Shown here in pieces: positions 1 through 8,573 of a stretch of DNA of 64,000 bases. The stretch's first letter is position 1. The number at the start of each line of letters is the position of its first letter. The notes under the pieces were generated by a model. That model saw only the letters and a program-made list of their open reading frames with translations. It was not told where the DNA came from and did no database searches. This DNA comes from Paracoccaceae bacterium. GTDB taxonomy: Bacteria; Pseudomonadota; Alphaproteobacteria; Rhodobacterales; Rhodobacteraceae. The translations under genes were made by a program, and so were the position numbers. Location: contig CACAPQ010000008.1 of NCBI GenBank assembly GCA_902534325.1, positions 1 through 64,000 of the forward strand. The letters run 5' to 3'.

Positions 1-145
1 CCCAGTAATCATTAACAAAAAACGGTACTACTAGAAATGCTATCAACATGATGGCATAATATCGGTAACGGTCGAACTTTATTGGGAACGTTTGATTGTC
101 CTCTCGATAATTCGTACTAAAATCTCCAGCTTCACGATATAACAT
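1..145 (-). CDS. livM: Branched-chain amino acid ABC transporter permease LivM (N-terminal part, cut by window edge)
   Basis: Only the first 48 residues are in the window, beginning at an ATG at 145. The residues read MLYREAGDFSTNYRED and so on, with a hydrophobic stretch starting at about residue 31. This matches the N-terminus of roseobacter-type LivM permeases as I remember them. LivM forms the inner-membrane channel with LivH and is energised by LivG/LivF. The start lies three bases after the livH stop, so the two are probably translationally coupled. The rest of the permease, and probably the binding protein and livF, lie outside the window to the left. Confidence 0.85.
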   Translation of the reverse strand, partial: MLYREAGDFSTNYREDNQTFPIKFDRYRYYAIMLIAFLVVPFFVNDYW

Positions 146-148
146 AGA

Positions 149-1135
149 CTACACCCTCTCGATGATTTTTTCACCAAATAGACCTTGGGGCCGAAAGACT
201 AGAAACAGTAATGCTAAAACATAAGCAAACCAGTTTTCCGTAGCGCCACCAATTAGAGGGCCTATTGCAAATTCAAATAATTTTTCTCCCACCCCGATAA
301 TTAATCCGCCAACTATGGCCCCAGGTATAGACGTGAAGCCTCCTAGCATAAGTACCGGCAGAGCCTTTAGGGCTATGAGTGATAGAGAAAATTGAACTCC
401 TGATTTTGTTCCCCAAATAATACCTGCAACAAGTGCTACAAAACCAGCTAATGTCCATACCATTATCCATATAAAGTTTAGTGAAACCCCAACTGATAGT
501 GCTGCTTGATGATCATCAGCAACAGCTCTCATTGCTCGTCCTTGCTTAGTATATTGTGAGAACCCCACGAGAACTAGAACCAAGATAGCTGCAACTACAG
601 AAGCATAAATATCTAAGTTATCAATAAATAAACCATAATCAAACATATTGTAGGTTGTTTCGTCGATCCAAAGATTGAGCCCTTGTGGAATGCCTACGTC
701 AAGCGTCTTGATATCGCCTCCCCACATTAAATCACCCACGCCTTCAAGAAAATAAGCCAGCCCTATCGTGGCCATGAAAAGGATAATACCTTCTTGATTG
801 ACTAAATGTTTAAATATAACTTTTTGCACTAACCAGGCTAACAGCAACATCACGCCCATGGTCAATATTAACGCCAAAAAAGCATTCACATGCCATCCAA
901 AGTGGTGAATTTTTGTACCCAAAATAGCATTGATTAGATGTGCAAACGGAACTCTGCCTTCCATTATACCAACAAGCGTCATAGCCGCAAATAACGCCAT
1001 AACTCCTTGAGCATAATTAAAAATTCCAGAAGCTTTATAAATTAATACAAATCCAAGGGCCACCAACGAGTATAAAACACCCGTCATTAACCCATTTAGA
1101 AAAACTTCTATTGTGAAAAATAGCTGTTCAGGCAT
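149..1135 (-). CDS. livH: Branched-chain amino acid ABC transporter permease LivH
   Basis: Inner-membrane permease of a HAAT-family ABC importer for branched-chain or related amino acids. It is a protein of about 328 residues with many hydrophobic segments. Typical LivH stretches are visible: GLMTGVLYSLVALGFVLIYK near the N-terminus, and the cytoplasmic GRAMRAVADDHQAALSVG loop (EAA-like) that docks the ATPase. The reading frame is open upstream to 1156. I prefer the ATG at 1135 because a GGGAGAG Shine-Dalgarno lies just before it and the family usually begins MPEQL; the adjacent ATG at 1138 is the alternative. The gene sits between livG and livM in one minus-strand operon. Confidence 0.93.
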   Translation of the reverse strand: MPEQLFFTIEVFLNGLMTGVLYSLVALGFVLIYKASGIFNYAQGVMALFAAMTLVGIMEGRVPFAHLINAILGTKIHHFGWHVNAFLALILTMGVMLLLAWLVQKVIFKHLVNQEGIILFMATIGLAYFLEGVGDLMWGGDIKTLDVGIPQGLNLWIDETTYNMFDYGLFIDNLDIYASVVAAILVLVLVGFSQYTKQGRAMRAVADDHQAALSVGVSLNFIWIMVWTLAGFVALVAGIIWGTKSGVQFSLSLIALKALPVLMLGGFTSIPGAIVGGLIIGVGEKLFEFAIGPLIGGATENWFAYVLALLFLVFRPQGLFGEKIIERV

Positions 1136-1194
1136 CATTACTCTCCCAATTTTCAAATAAAAATGGATAAATTTTTATGAGCATAGTTAACTTG

Positions 1195-2010
1195 TTAGTC
1201 ATGGCTGACACCCAAATAAGCGTCTATTACAGCTTGATTATTTCTCACTTCATTTGGAGTGCCATCACCAATTTTTTTTCCATAATCCATTACAACAACT
1301 CTATCAGACAAATCCATGACTACGCCCATGTCATGCTCTATCAATGCTATCGTCGTTCCAAACTCATCGTTTACATCTAAAATGAAACGGCTCATATCTT
1401 CCTTTTCTTCAACATTCATTCCTGCCATTGGCTCATCTAACAACAATAGTTTAGGTTCTGATGCTAATGCTCTGGCCAACTCAACACGTTTCTTAAGCCC
1501 ATATGGCAGGCGAGATACGGGTGTTTTTCGGATAGATTGAATTTCAAGAAAGTCGATTACACGTTCGCAGATCTCACGATTTGCCATTTCTTCCCGTTCT
1601 GCTGATCCCCGCCACAAGGATTGTGAGATTATTCCAGCCTTCATGTGAGTTAGACGACCCGTCATCACATTATCTAAAACACTCATACCCTCAAACAAAG
1701 CAATATTCTGAAAAGTTCTAGCTATCCCTTGCCTGGCTACTTCAAAAGGCTTTAACTGAGCCCTTTTAGTGCCCCTAAAAAAAACTTCGCCTTGTTGAGG
1801 TACATAAAATCCAGAAATTACATTCAACATGGAAGATTTGCCAGCTCCGTTAGGGCCAATAATCGCTCTTATTTCACCTTCGTGAATATCAAAAGATATA
1901 TCTTCTATTGCAGTAACACCACCAAACTTTAGAGTAATATTTTTCATCTCCATTACAACGCCGCCAATTTGTCGACCATCCGCTGTCATGTATCCTTCGG
2001 TTGTACTCAA
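1195..2010 (-). CDS. livG: Branched-chain amino acid ABC transporter ATP-binding protein LivG
   Basis: Cytoplasmic ATPase of the transporter, 271 residues. Walker A GPNGAGKS is at about residues 52-59. The signature region is the LivG-type variant LPYGLKKRVE (about 168-177) instead of LSGGQ. Walker B LLLLDEP is at about 187-193 and the switch His is near 226. The start is read as TTG at 2010, supported by a GGGAAGAG Shine-Dalgarno and only 12 bases from the preceding stop; ATG at codon 8 is the alternative. The short N-terminal extension before the ABC domain (ADGRQIGGVVMEMKN) resembles other roseobacter LivG proteins in acyl-CoA synthetase-linked operons, as I recall them. Confidence 0.93.
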   Translation of the reverse strand: MSTTEGYMTADGRQIGGVVMEMKNITLKFGGVTAIEDISFDIHEGEIRAIIGPNGAGKSSMLNVISGFYVPQQGEVFFRGTKRAQLKPFEVARQGIARTFQNIALFEGMSVLDNVMTGRLTHMKAGIISQSLWRGSAEREEMANREICERVIDFLEIQSIRKTPVSRLPYGLKKRVELARALASEPKLLLLDEPMAGMNVEEKEDMSRFILDVNDEFGTTIALIEHDMGVVMDLSDRVVVMDYGKKIGDGTPNEVRNNQAVIDAYLGVSHD

Positions 2011-2022
2011 TACTCTTCCCTC

Positions 2023-3990
2023 TTACTCAGCTGCTATATTGGCTTGATTGATCACATGGGCGTCCATAATATTCAGATTAGCGGATATTTTTCCCTTGCG
2101 CCCGTCTTCATAAGTCACCTCTGTTTCGGTGTAAACTGACCCCGATCCATCGTAGAGTGCTGCGACTAAATCTTTAAACTTTTCTCCAATTATTTTACGC
2201 CTGACCTTTCGAGTGCGAGTAAGCTCTCCATCGTCAGCATCAAGCTCCTTGTGAAGAACTATAAACCTATGAACTTGGCATCCTGCCAACATTTTATCTT
2301 CCGAAATTGAAATATTGACCTCTTCAATATGCTCTTTAATCGTTTCAAGCACCTTTGTATGTCCCGCCAACTCTTGATAACTGGAGTAGGCAATATTATT
2401 GCGCTCAGCCCAGTTCCCAACTGCTGACAAATCGATATTTACAAAGGCAACACAACGTTCTTTGCCAGCGCCAAAAACAACAGCTTCGAGAATGTTTGGG
2501 TAAAATTTTAATTTGTTTTCGACGTATTTGGGAGCAAACATTGAACCATCAGACATTTTGGCAACATCCTTGGCCCTATCAATAATGCGTAAGTGCCCCG
2601 TATCTTCTTCAAAAAATCCAGCATCACCGGTAGCTACCCAACCTTCTGGGTCTTTTGTATCTGCAGTACTCTCAGGGTTTTTGTAGTATTCTACAAACGT
2701 GCCTGGGCTTCTGTAATAAACTTCGCCGTTGTCGCTTATTCGTACCTCAACTCCTGGCGTTGGGACCCCAACTGTATCACCATGCACTTCTCCATCTGGC
2801 TGCTGAGTTATATAAACTGAAGCTTCAGTCTGCCCATAAAGTTGCTTTAAGTTTATTCCCAAAGACCGGTAGAAATCAAAAATTTCTGGACCAATTGCTT
2901 CACCAGCCGTGTAGCCAACACGTACTTTGGATAACCCTAATGTATTTTTTAATGGCCCGTATACTGTCAATTCTCCTAGAAAATATTTTATCCGACTGCC
3001 AAATCCCACTGACTTTCCATCAAGAATATTGGCACCGACATGACGCGCGTGCTCCATGAAATAGTCGAACAACCATTTTTTAAATCGACCTGAGTCCTCC
3101 ATACGTATCATCACGTTCGTAAGTTGCATTTCAAAAATTCTGGGAGGCGCAAAATAGTAGGTTGGGCCTATTTCTCTTAAGTCAGTCGATAAAGTATCAG
3201 CACTTTCGGGACAATTTACGCAAAAGCCACTCCACATGGCTTGACCAACGGAGAAAATAAAATCACCTATCCACGCCATTGGTAAATAGGCCAAAACTTC
3301 ATCGCTCTGTTGAAGGTTGTCAAACTCACATGTGGTCTTGGCGGTCTCAATAATATTTGCATTGGACAAAACAACACCCTTTGGACGCCCTGTCGTGCCA
3401 GAAGTATACAGCATAACACATGTGGAGTCATAGTTCAGAGAGCCTTCTCTGTCATTTAAAATTGATCGAGAATTCTGACCACTATTTTTTCCACGGTCCA
3501 TGACTGATGAAAACGAATGTAATTTGGAATGATCGTATTTTCGAAGTCCACGTCCATCTAAATAGATCATTTGCTCAAAATCTGGGAGTTTGGACTGGAT
3601 CTCTAAAATTTTATCTACTTGTTCTTGATCACCCGCAACCACAAATTTAGCACCACAATGAGCGAGAACATATTCCATCTCTTCAGCAACGGAGTCTTGA
3701 TACTGTGGGACTGGCGTAGCTCCAACCATCTGTATTGCGATCATTGAAATGTAAAGGTCTGGCCGGTTGCGGCCTAATACTGCCACAAAATCACCTGGCT
3801 GTATTCCCAACTCAATTAAACCAAGAGCGAAACTTTCAGCTTCATCTAAAGCTTTGGCCCAAGACCAAGTCTGCCAAATTCCATATTCTTTTTCTCTGAA
3901 AGCAGCTGAACTTCCAAAACTAGCTGCATTTCTGCGCAATAAAGCAGGTAGCGATACCATATTATTGGTACCTGTATCAGGCTGTGCCAA
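2023..3990 (-). CDS. AMP-dependent acyl-CoA synthetase (long-chain fatty acid CoA ligase-like)
   Basis: ANL-superfamily enzyme of 655 residues that would activate a carboxylic acid to its acyl-CoA through an acyl-adenylate. The P-loop motif YTSGTTGRPKG is at about 195-205. YGQTEAS and the GWVATGDAGFF hinge region are in the second half. The size and the C-terminal insert resemble the FadD15 / long-chain branch rather than acetyl-CoA synthetase, but the substrate is not determined. The start is TTG at 3990 with a strong GGGAGG Shine-Dalgarno eight bases upstream. It is the first gene of the liv operon, so the imported substrate may be CoA-activated on entry (inference), for example an aromatic or branched acid rather than a plain amino acid. 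Confidence 0.88.
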   Translation of the reverse strand: MAQPDTGTNNMVSLPALLRRNAASFGSSAAFREKEYGIWQTWSWAKALDEAESFALGLIELGIQPGDFVAVLGRNRPDLYISMIAIQMVGATPVPQYQDSVAEEMEYVLAHCGAKFVVAGDQEQVDKILEIQSKLPDFEQMIYLDGRGLRKYDHSKLHSFSSVMDRGKNSGQNSRSILNDREGSLNYDSTCVMLYTSGTTGRPKGVVLSNANIIETAKTTCEFDNLQQSDEVLAYLPMAWIGDFIFSVGQAMWSGFCVNCPESADTLSTDLREIGPTYYFAPPRIFEMQLTNVMIRMEDSGRFKKWLFDYFMEHARHVGANILDGKSVGFGSRIKYFLGELTVYGPLKNTLGLSKVRVGYTAGEAIGPEIFDFYRSLGINLKQLYGQTEASVYITQQPDGEVHGDTVGVPTPGVEVRISDNGEVYYRSPGTFVEYYKNPESTADTKDPEGWVATGDAGFFEEDTGHLRIIDRAKDVAKMSDGSMFAPKYVENKLKFYPNILEAVVFGAGKERCVAFVNIDLSAVGNWAERNNIAYSSYQELAGHTKVLETIKEHIEEVNISISEDKMLAGCQVHRFIVLHKELDADDGELTRTRKVRRKIIGEKFKDLVAALYDGSGSVYTETEVTYEDGRKGKISANLNIMDAHVINQANIAAE

Positions 3991-4138
3991 TGCTGTTTCC
4001 TCCCAGTGCCAACTAAAAAAAATAAGCGTTTAAAAAAAAATTCAACCCATAATTTTATTCAGAGCATAGCCTGTGTGTTTAACTTAAATTCACAGAATAT
4101 CCAAGTTTAAAAAAACAAATGGAAACAAGAAGCTAGGT

Positions 4139-5389
4139 TTATAAATCAAAACTAGAAAAAGGAAGGTATTTAACTTTATCTCCAAAGCTAATTGAAATTT
4201 TTTCATCAGGCAGTTCTACAAAACCTGTCGCCCAAGCTAACCCACTGGTTAAGCCAGATCCTTCCGATTTAAAGATCTCGACATTATTATTAGATACCCT
4301 AGCCCGAATAAACTCTCGTCGCCCTGCCTTTTTAGTTTTTTCAAACGCAGCTGGCATATAGTAACCTTGGGGCTTAATCCAATTACCCCCAGAAAACTTA
4401 GATAGAGCTGGCCGGACAAAAATAAGGGCGCAGGTGGCAGCAGCTACCGGGTTTCCTGGAAGCCCAAAGATTGGAGTATCATGCCAAAAGCCCATTGCCA
4501 TAGGTCTTCCTGGTTTAATAGCTATTCTCCATTCAGTAACTTGTCCTTCACTGCTTAATATTGAAGCTAAATGATCCTCATCGCCCGCAGAGGCACCACC
4601 CGAGGTAATTAAGACATCAAAATTCTCCGATGCTTTGTTCAATTTGTCTCTAAGCACTTCAAGATTGTCTGGAATTTTTCCTAGTTCGTAAACTTCGTAG
4701 CCCCAAGCCTTCAACAGACTGGCTAGCATCGGTGAATTTACGTCAAAAACTGAACCAAACTTCAGCGGTTTTTCAAAGTCAATTAATTCATCACCAGTGG
4801 AAAAGACCCCAACCCTGAGCTTTCTGTAAACTTGAGCTCTTCTTATTCCTGAGGATATGGAAGATGCAGCCATAAATGCTGTTACAGTGTCCCGCTTAAA
4901 GGCGATTATCTGCCCCTTCTTTATATCCTCTCCAATAGTTCGTGTATTTGCCCCTAGCTGCAATGAGTTTTCAAAGTAAATCTTATTACCTTCAAGCTTT
5001 ACATCTTCCTGAAGTACAACCGTATCTGTACCTGCCGGCAAAACGGCACCAGTAAAAATACGTATAGCTTGACCTTTGTCTATAGTTTGAGAAAATGGAT
5101 GCCCGGCAGCCGACCTGCCTTGTTTTAATTCTAAATATTTTCCACCAGCATCAGCGAAACCAAAAGCATAACCATCAACTGCTGAATTTGAGAAAGGTGG
5201 AGAGTCTGAGACTGCTTTTAAATCACCAGCTAAGTTTCTTCCTACTGTTAAATTAATCGGTAGGGCCTCCGTTTCTATAATGGGGACCAGACTAGTTTCC
5301 AAATGCAGCAAAGCATCATCTAAGGGTGTCCAATCCACTCCCGCCGGGAGCGCAAAACAGTCATTTTTCAATTTCTTCGTTGTGCTCAT
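4139..5389 (-). CDS. moeA: Molybdopterin molybdotransferase MoeA
   Basis: Inserts molybdate into adenylylated molybdopterin to form Mo-cofactor. It has 416 residues, normal for MoeA. Visible motifs are SNSAVDGYAF (67-76), FSTGDEL (196-202), the MPT-binding SGGASAGDEDH (263-273) and GLPGNPVAAATC (about 309-320). The ATG at 5389 overlaps the upstream stop as ATGA, indicating translational coupling. It is the last gene of fdhD-mobA-mobB-X-moeA, so the operon covers Mo insertion, GMP attachment and sulfuration for a bis-MGD enzyme such as formate dehydrogenase. Confidence 0.95.
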   Translation of the reverse strand: MSTTKKLKNDCFALPAGVDWTPLDDALLHLETSLVPIIETEALPINLTVGRNLAGDLKAVSDSPPFSNSAVDGYAFGFADAGGKYLELKQGRSAAGHPFSQTIDKGQAIRIFTGAVLPAGTDTVVLQEDVKLEGNKIYFENSLQLGANTRTIGEDIKKGQIIAFKRDTVTAFMAASSISSGIRRAQVYRKLRVGVFSTGDELIDFEKPLKFGSVFDVNSPMLASLLKAWGYEVYELGKIPDNLEVLRDKLNKASENFDVLITSGGASAGDEDHLASILSSEGQVTEWRIAIKPGRPMAMGFWHDTPIFGLPGNPVAAATCALIFVRPALSKFSGGNWIKPQGYYMPAAFEKTKKAGRREFIRARVSNNNVEIFKSEGSGLTSGLAWATGFVELPDEKISISFGDKVKYLPFSSFDL

Positions 5390-6267
5390 GTTTTAAGACT
5401 GTCAAAGCTTAAGCCAACAATCCAGCCCTCTTCCAAAATTTGCTCCTCAAATTTATTAGGCAGGAGAGGTAGTAATCTCCCTTCTCTATTCAAATTAAGA
5501 AGATTTTCAAGTGTTCTATAAGTTTGATAAGCATCTGTAATATCGTGGCAAAATGCTTTAGCTTCAGTTTTGATTTCAATATCTGATGGAAACTTAAAAA
5601 GGCTTGGATAAACTTCACCCAAAACAATTTGAGCACATTTAAATTCCTGATCAAAAGGCCAAACACATAGTTTCTTATTAAATTTTTCTCTCAATTTTTG
5701 TAGGCAAGGTATGCCCATTAGGCTCTGTGAACCTACAGCACCCGTTGTAAACAATTTCCATACACTATGAGCTGATCTTGCATATTTCTCACACAGTCTA
5801 AACTCACTTAACCCATGCGAGGACCTATCCGTACCTTTATGCGGCAAACCATTAATGTGTAAATTTTGTGGACAACCCCAAAACGGACCAATTCCATCAA
5901 ACTTTGAATTTAATCCCTGTGCAACTTCAAACCTGTTGTTAGAGTTGTCTTCGCCATCAGTAACCTCTTGGTTTAAGAATTCCCAAATAGAAAAAGGATT
6001 TGAGGATAAGGTAACACTCTTTGAAAAACCTGCTGGATAGCTAAACGCGAAATCAAAGCCAATAAAAATTCGTTCTTTTAGAGCTAAAGATTTTTCAATC
6101 AGTTTTTCGATAAAGTTTAAAGCTGCTCGCCGAGTTCGAAAGTATTCTGTATTTTGCATTTCAAAGTTATTTGAATGGCAAATATAAATTGCATCCTTTG
6201 CAGGTGCCTTTGGAGAAGGTTTAGAACGGGCCGACCAATCTACCACGACAAGACGATCAAAGCTCAA
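5386..6267 (-). CDS. Uncharacterised protein of the Mo-cofactor operon, possible RNase H-like fold
   Basis: 293 residues, no assigned function. The N-terminus has a beta-strand followed by acidic VVVDWSA (D10), then IFIGFDFAFSYPAGF (D72), NNRF, GPFWGCP (about 127-133), GAVGSQSLMGIP (about 176-187), VWPFD, EVYPS (E218) and HDITDAYQT (D242/D245). Four well-spaced acidic residues at strand ends resemble the RNase H/DUF429 arrangement (inference). Homologues annotated loosely as molybdopterin-guanine dinucleotide synthesis proteins occur in roseobacter Moco operons as I remember. It starts with TTG at 6267 (AGGA eight bases upstream), overlaps mobB by 11 bases and moeA by 4, so it is locked into Moco gene translation. 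Not membrane-bound; no signal peptide. Confidence 0.7.
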   Translation of the reverse strand: MSFDRLVVVDWSARSKPSPKAPAKDAIYICHSNNFEMQNTEYFRTRRAALNFIEKLIEKSLALKERIFIGFDFAFSYPAGFSKSVTLSSNPFSIWEFLNQEVTDGEDNSNNRFEVAQGLNSKFDGIGPFWGCPQNLHINGLPHKGTDRSSHGLSEFRLCEKYARSAHSVWKLFTTGAVGSQSLMGIPCLQKLREKFNKKLCVWPFDQEFKCAQIVLGEVYPSLFKFPSDIEIKTEAKAFCHDITDAYQTYRTLENLLNLNREGRLLPLLPNKFEEQILEEGWIVGLSFDSLKT

Positions 6268-6748
6268 GATAATTTCCTATAAAATTAGCGATACCAATTG
6301 TGTCATTTAAATTTATGCAAGTTTTTTCGATAGATATTTCTACATCAGTTGCCACGGCCAAAATAGTAGGGTCGTTTTCTGCAATTAAATTTTGATCGCG
6401 CACTTTCCTAACAACCTCGATCTTGGGATGCTTCTCCTGTTTAAAACCCTCAACTAAAACCAAATCAACTTTTGACATTTTTTTGATTAAATCTGTAAGA
6501 CTGGGTTGTAACTCATCAGTATTTTCATGCATTAACACCCAGCGTTTTTCTGACGCAATGAGAACCTCTTGGGCTCCAGCTTGCCTATGACGAAAACTAT
6601 CTTTGCCAGGCTGGTCAACATCAAAACCGTGATGGGCATTTTTTATTGTAGAAACAGACAGGTTCCGGCTTTTGAACTCTGCAACAAGGCGTTCCATCAG
6701 ATGCGTTTTCCCAGAGTTTTTCCACCCCGTGATACCAAAAACTTTCAA
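6257..6748 (-). CDS. mobB: Molybdopterin-guanine dinucleotide biosynthesis adapter MobB
   Basis: Small GTP-binding partner of MobA, 163 residues. P-loop GWKNSGKT is at residues 8-15. DSFRHRQAGA (about 50-59) and LVLVEGFKQ (about 96-104) are classical MobB stretches. The start is TTG at 6748, overlapping the mobA stop as TTGA, with AAGG a few bases upstream. It is translationally chained between mobA and the RNase H-like gene. MobB is usually dispensable but helps deliver nucleotide or molybdopterin during MGD formation. Confidence 0.92.
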   Translation of the reverse strand: MKVFGITGWKNSGKTHLMERLVAEFKSRNLSVSTIKNAHHGFDVDQPGKDSFRHRQAGAQEVLIASEKRWVLMHENTDELQPSLTDLIKKMSKVDLVLVEGFKQEKHPKIEVVRKVRDQNLIAENDPTILAVATDVEISIEKTCINLNDTIGIANFIGNYLEL

Positions 6749-7356
6749 AATGCCTTAATCCTTCGTTGAGCTTCTTCTAATTCACTTTGCGTATTAATAT
6801 TAAAGAATGGATCATATTCAACTGAAGGAAACAAAACTGTTTTAGCGGAATGTTTATCAGCCCATAAAACGATTTTCCGCAAACCTGCTTGAATGTTTTT
6901 TTCCAGGTCATCAGCTAACGAAACTGACCACAATCCAAAAGTAGGATGCCTCACTAATTTGTCATTTTTTTTTGTCGCAGCAAGAGAAATTAAAGCATCA
7001 TCCTTGGCACTTGCATTAGACAATTTACTTACTAAATCTGCTGGGAAAAACGGGGTGTCAGAAGCAACTGTTAGAATTGAAGTGAAACCGTTTTTTTCAG
7101 CAAACCGCATCCCTGACAAAATCCCCGCCAGTGGGCCAACATATCCCTTGATTGTATCAGGTATGACTTGGATTTCTAAATCTGAAAATCTGCCCTGATC
7201 CCCATTTGCATTTAAAATAATCTTATCCAACTGAAAACTTAAAGTTTTAGTTGTAATTTCTAAAATGGAAGCATCACCGATTTTCAACCTACCCTTATCA
7301 ATACCGCCCATTCTCCTTGCCTGTCCGCCCGCTAATATGACCCCCAAAATACTCAC
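6745..7356 (-). CDS. mobA: Molybdenum cofactor guanylyltransferase MobA
   Basis: Transfers GMP from GTP to Mo-molybdopterin to make MGD. The nucleotide-binding signature LAGGQARRMGGIDKG occurs within the first 25 residues and VASDTPFFP further on. The frame is open upstream to 7464, but I choose the GTG at 7356, which directly follows the fdhD TGA with one base between. This gives the usual N-terminus VSILGVILAGG and a protein of 203 residues, normal for MobA. The longer reading would overlap fdhD by over 100 bases without an added domain. Confidence 0.88.
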   Translation of the reverse strand: MSILGVILAGGQARRMGGIDKGRLKIGDASILEITTKTLSFQLDKIILNANGDQGRFSDLEIQVIPDTIKGYVGPLAGILSGMRFAEKNGFTSILTVASDTPFFPADLVSKLSNASAKDDALISLAATKKNDKLVRHPTFGLWSVSLADDLEKNIQAGLRKIVLWADKHSAKTVLFPSVEYDPFFNINTQSELEEAQRRIKAF

Positions 7357-7357
7357 G

Positions 7358-8236
7358 TCACTTTTTTCCAGGTTTATAAGCTTCATCAATACTTTCGGGA
7401 TCAGAATTCTCAATGTCCCAGATAAGTCGTTCACTTCCAGATAGGCATATAAATCGTTTTCCACGCAATCTACCGATCAAAGTCATACCCAAGTCGCTGG
7501 CCAATTCAACACCCCAAGCTGTAAAACCTGAACGTGATACAAGAATGGGAATTTCCATTAAAGCAGTTTTTATCACCATTTCAGAGGTGAGCCGGCCAGT
7601 TGTATATAAGATTTTATCCCCACCAAAGTGGTCATTTTCAAACATCCAGCCCGCCACTTTATCCACCGCGTTGTGACGGCCCACATCTTCCATGTAAACT
7701 AATGGAACATCATCTTTGCAAAGAACAGTTCCGTGAATTGCTCCAGCCTCAAGATACAAGGAAGGAATTCGATTTATTTTTTTAGAGAGATCATAAAGAT
7801 GCGAAACCTTCATTTTCGAAGGTGGTAATTCGATATCTTGTAAACCATCCATTATATCACCATAGATGGTTCCAACGGCGCAACCGCTTGTTCTTACTTT
7901 ACGAGATAATTTTTCCTCGTAATTTGTTTCGCGTTTCGTCCTTACAACAACGACATTCAAATCTTCCTCAACTTCGATAGAGGTAATTTGATCGGTTTGT
8001 TTAAGCATTCCCTGATTTTTCAAATACCCCAATGCTAATAGAGATGGGTAATCACCTATCGTCATAGCGGTGACAATTTCTTGGGAATTTAAGTAAATGG
8101 TCATAGGCCTTTCGGTCACAACGGGAATTTCAGATATTTCACCAAAATGATTTACACCAGTTACCGAAGCAGTTAATCGCTCATTTTTTGGGTCTGGGCC
8201 AATGATCTTGCTTTTTTCCCAAGAATTTTTAGACAA
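7358..8236 (-). CDS. fdhD: Formate dehydrogenase accessory sulfurtransferase FdhD
   Basis: Transfers sulfur to the Mo-bis-MGD of formate dehydrogenase, which is essential for that enzyme's activity. The protein is 292 residues. Conserved stretches are ERPMTIYLN (about 42-50), SGCAVGT (C119) and MEDVGRHNAVDKV in the C-terminal half. Only one Cys is present where E. coli FdhD has a CxxC pair; this single-Cys form is, as far as I recall, common in alphaproteobacteria. The start is TTG at 8236 with a GAAGAG Shine-Dalgarno. It is the first gene of the Moco operon. The formate dehydrogenase itself is not in the window. Confidence 0.93.
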   Translation of the reverse strand: MSKNSWEKSKIIGPDPKNERLTASVTGVNHFGEISEIPVVTERPMTIYLNSQEIVTAMTIGDYPSLLALGYLKNQGMLKQTDQITSIEVEEDLNVVVVRTKRETNYEEKLSRKVRTSGCAVGTIYGDIMDGLQDIELPPSKMKVSHLYDLSKKINRIPSLYLEAGAIHGTVLCKDDVPLVYMEDVGRHNAVDKVAGWMFENDHFGGDKILYTTGRLTSEMVIKTALMEIPILVSRSGFTAWGVELASDLGMTLIGRLRGKRFICLSGSERLIWDIENSDPESIDEAYKPGKK

Positions 8237-8364
8237 AACACTCTTCTTCGTTAATAACTTACCATTTGGACCGTAAACTGGATTTTTTAACTGTCAACTT
8301 TTTGAGTTTTTATATCTCTGTATTTCAGCAAAACCAATCTTGTTTTAAGGTTTTAGCAGACCCG

Positions 8365-8499
8365 TTAGCCATTAATTAGGGCTATTAACACCAACAAAAC
8401 GATACAAATTATTATAGTGTTTGTGCTGAATTTAACAAAACCAGCAAATGTCTTTTCTTGATCTTTTGTATCCATTGACCCGTGTTTATGTTCAGACAT
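8365..8499 (-). CDS. aa3-type cytochrome c oxidase subunit IV (44 residues)
   Basis: A very short gene with an ATG at 8499 preceded by AAGGA. The protein has a hydrophilic head, MSEHKHGSMDTKDQEKTFAG, and one membrane helix at about residues 28-42. The pattern HGSMD...QEKTF followed by a single helix matches the bacterial aa3 CcO subunit IV family (about 45-60 residues), an accessory subunit of the respiratory oxidase. No other oxidase genes are nearby, so it is orphaned from its complex. It lies alone between fdhD and the MBL hydrolase, with leaders of about 75-130 bases either side. Confidence 0.85.
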   Translation of the reverse strand: MSEHKHGSMDTKDQEKTFAGFVKFSTNTIIICIVLLVLIALING

Positions 8500-8573
8500 A
8501 ATTTTTTCCTTAAAATTGCTAAATATCGCCAATCAAACTCTAATAAAATTTTTATCGGGTTTAAACCATTAAA

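Noticed and set aside
7357-7464. Longer MobA start inside fdhD
   Set aside because: It would overlap fdhD by more than 100 bases and precede the standard MobA N-terminus; the GTG at 7356 directly follows the fdhD stop.
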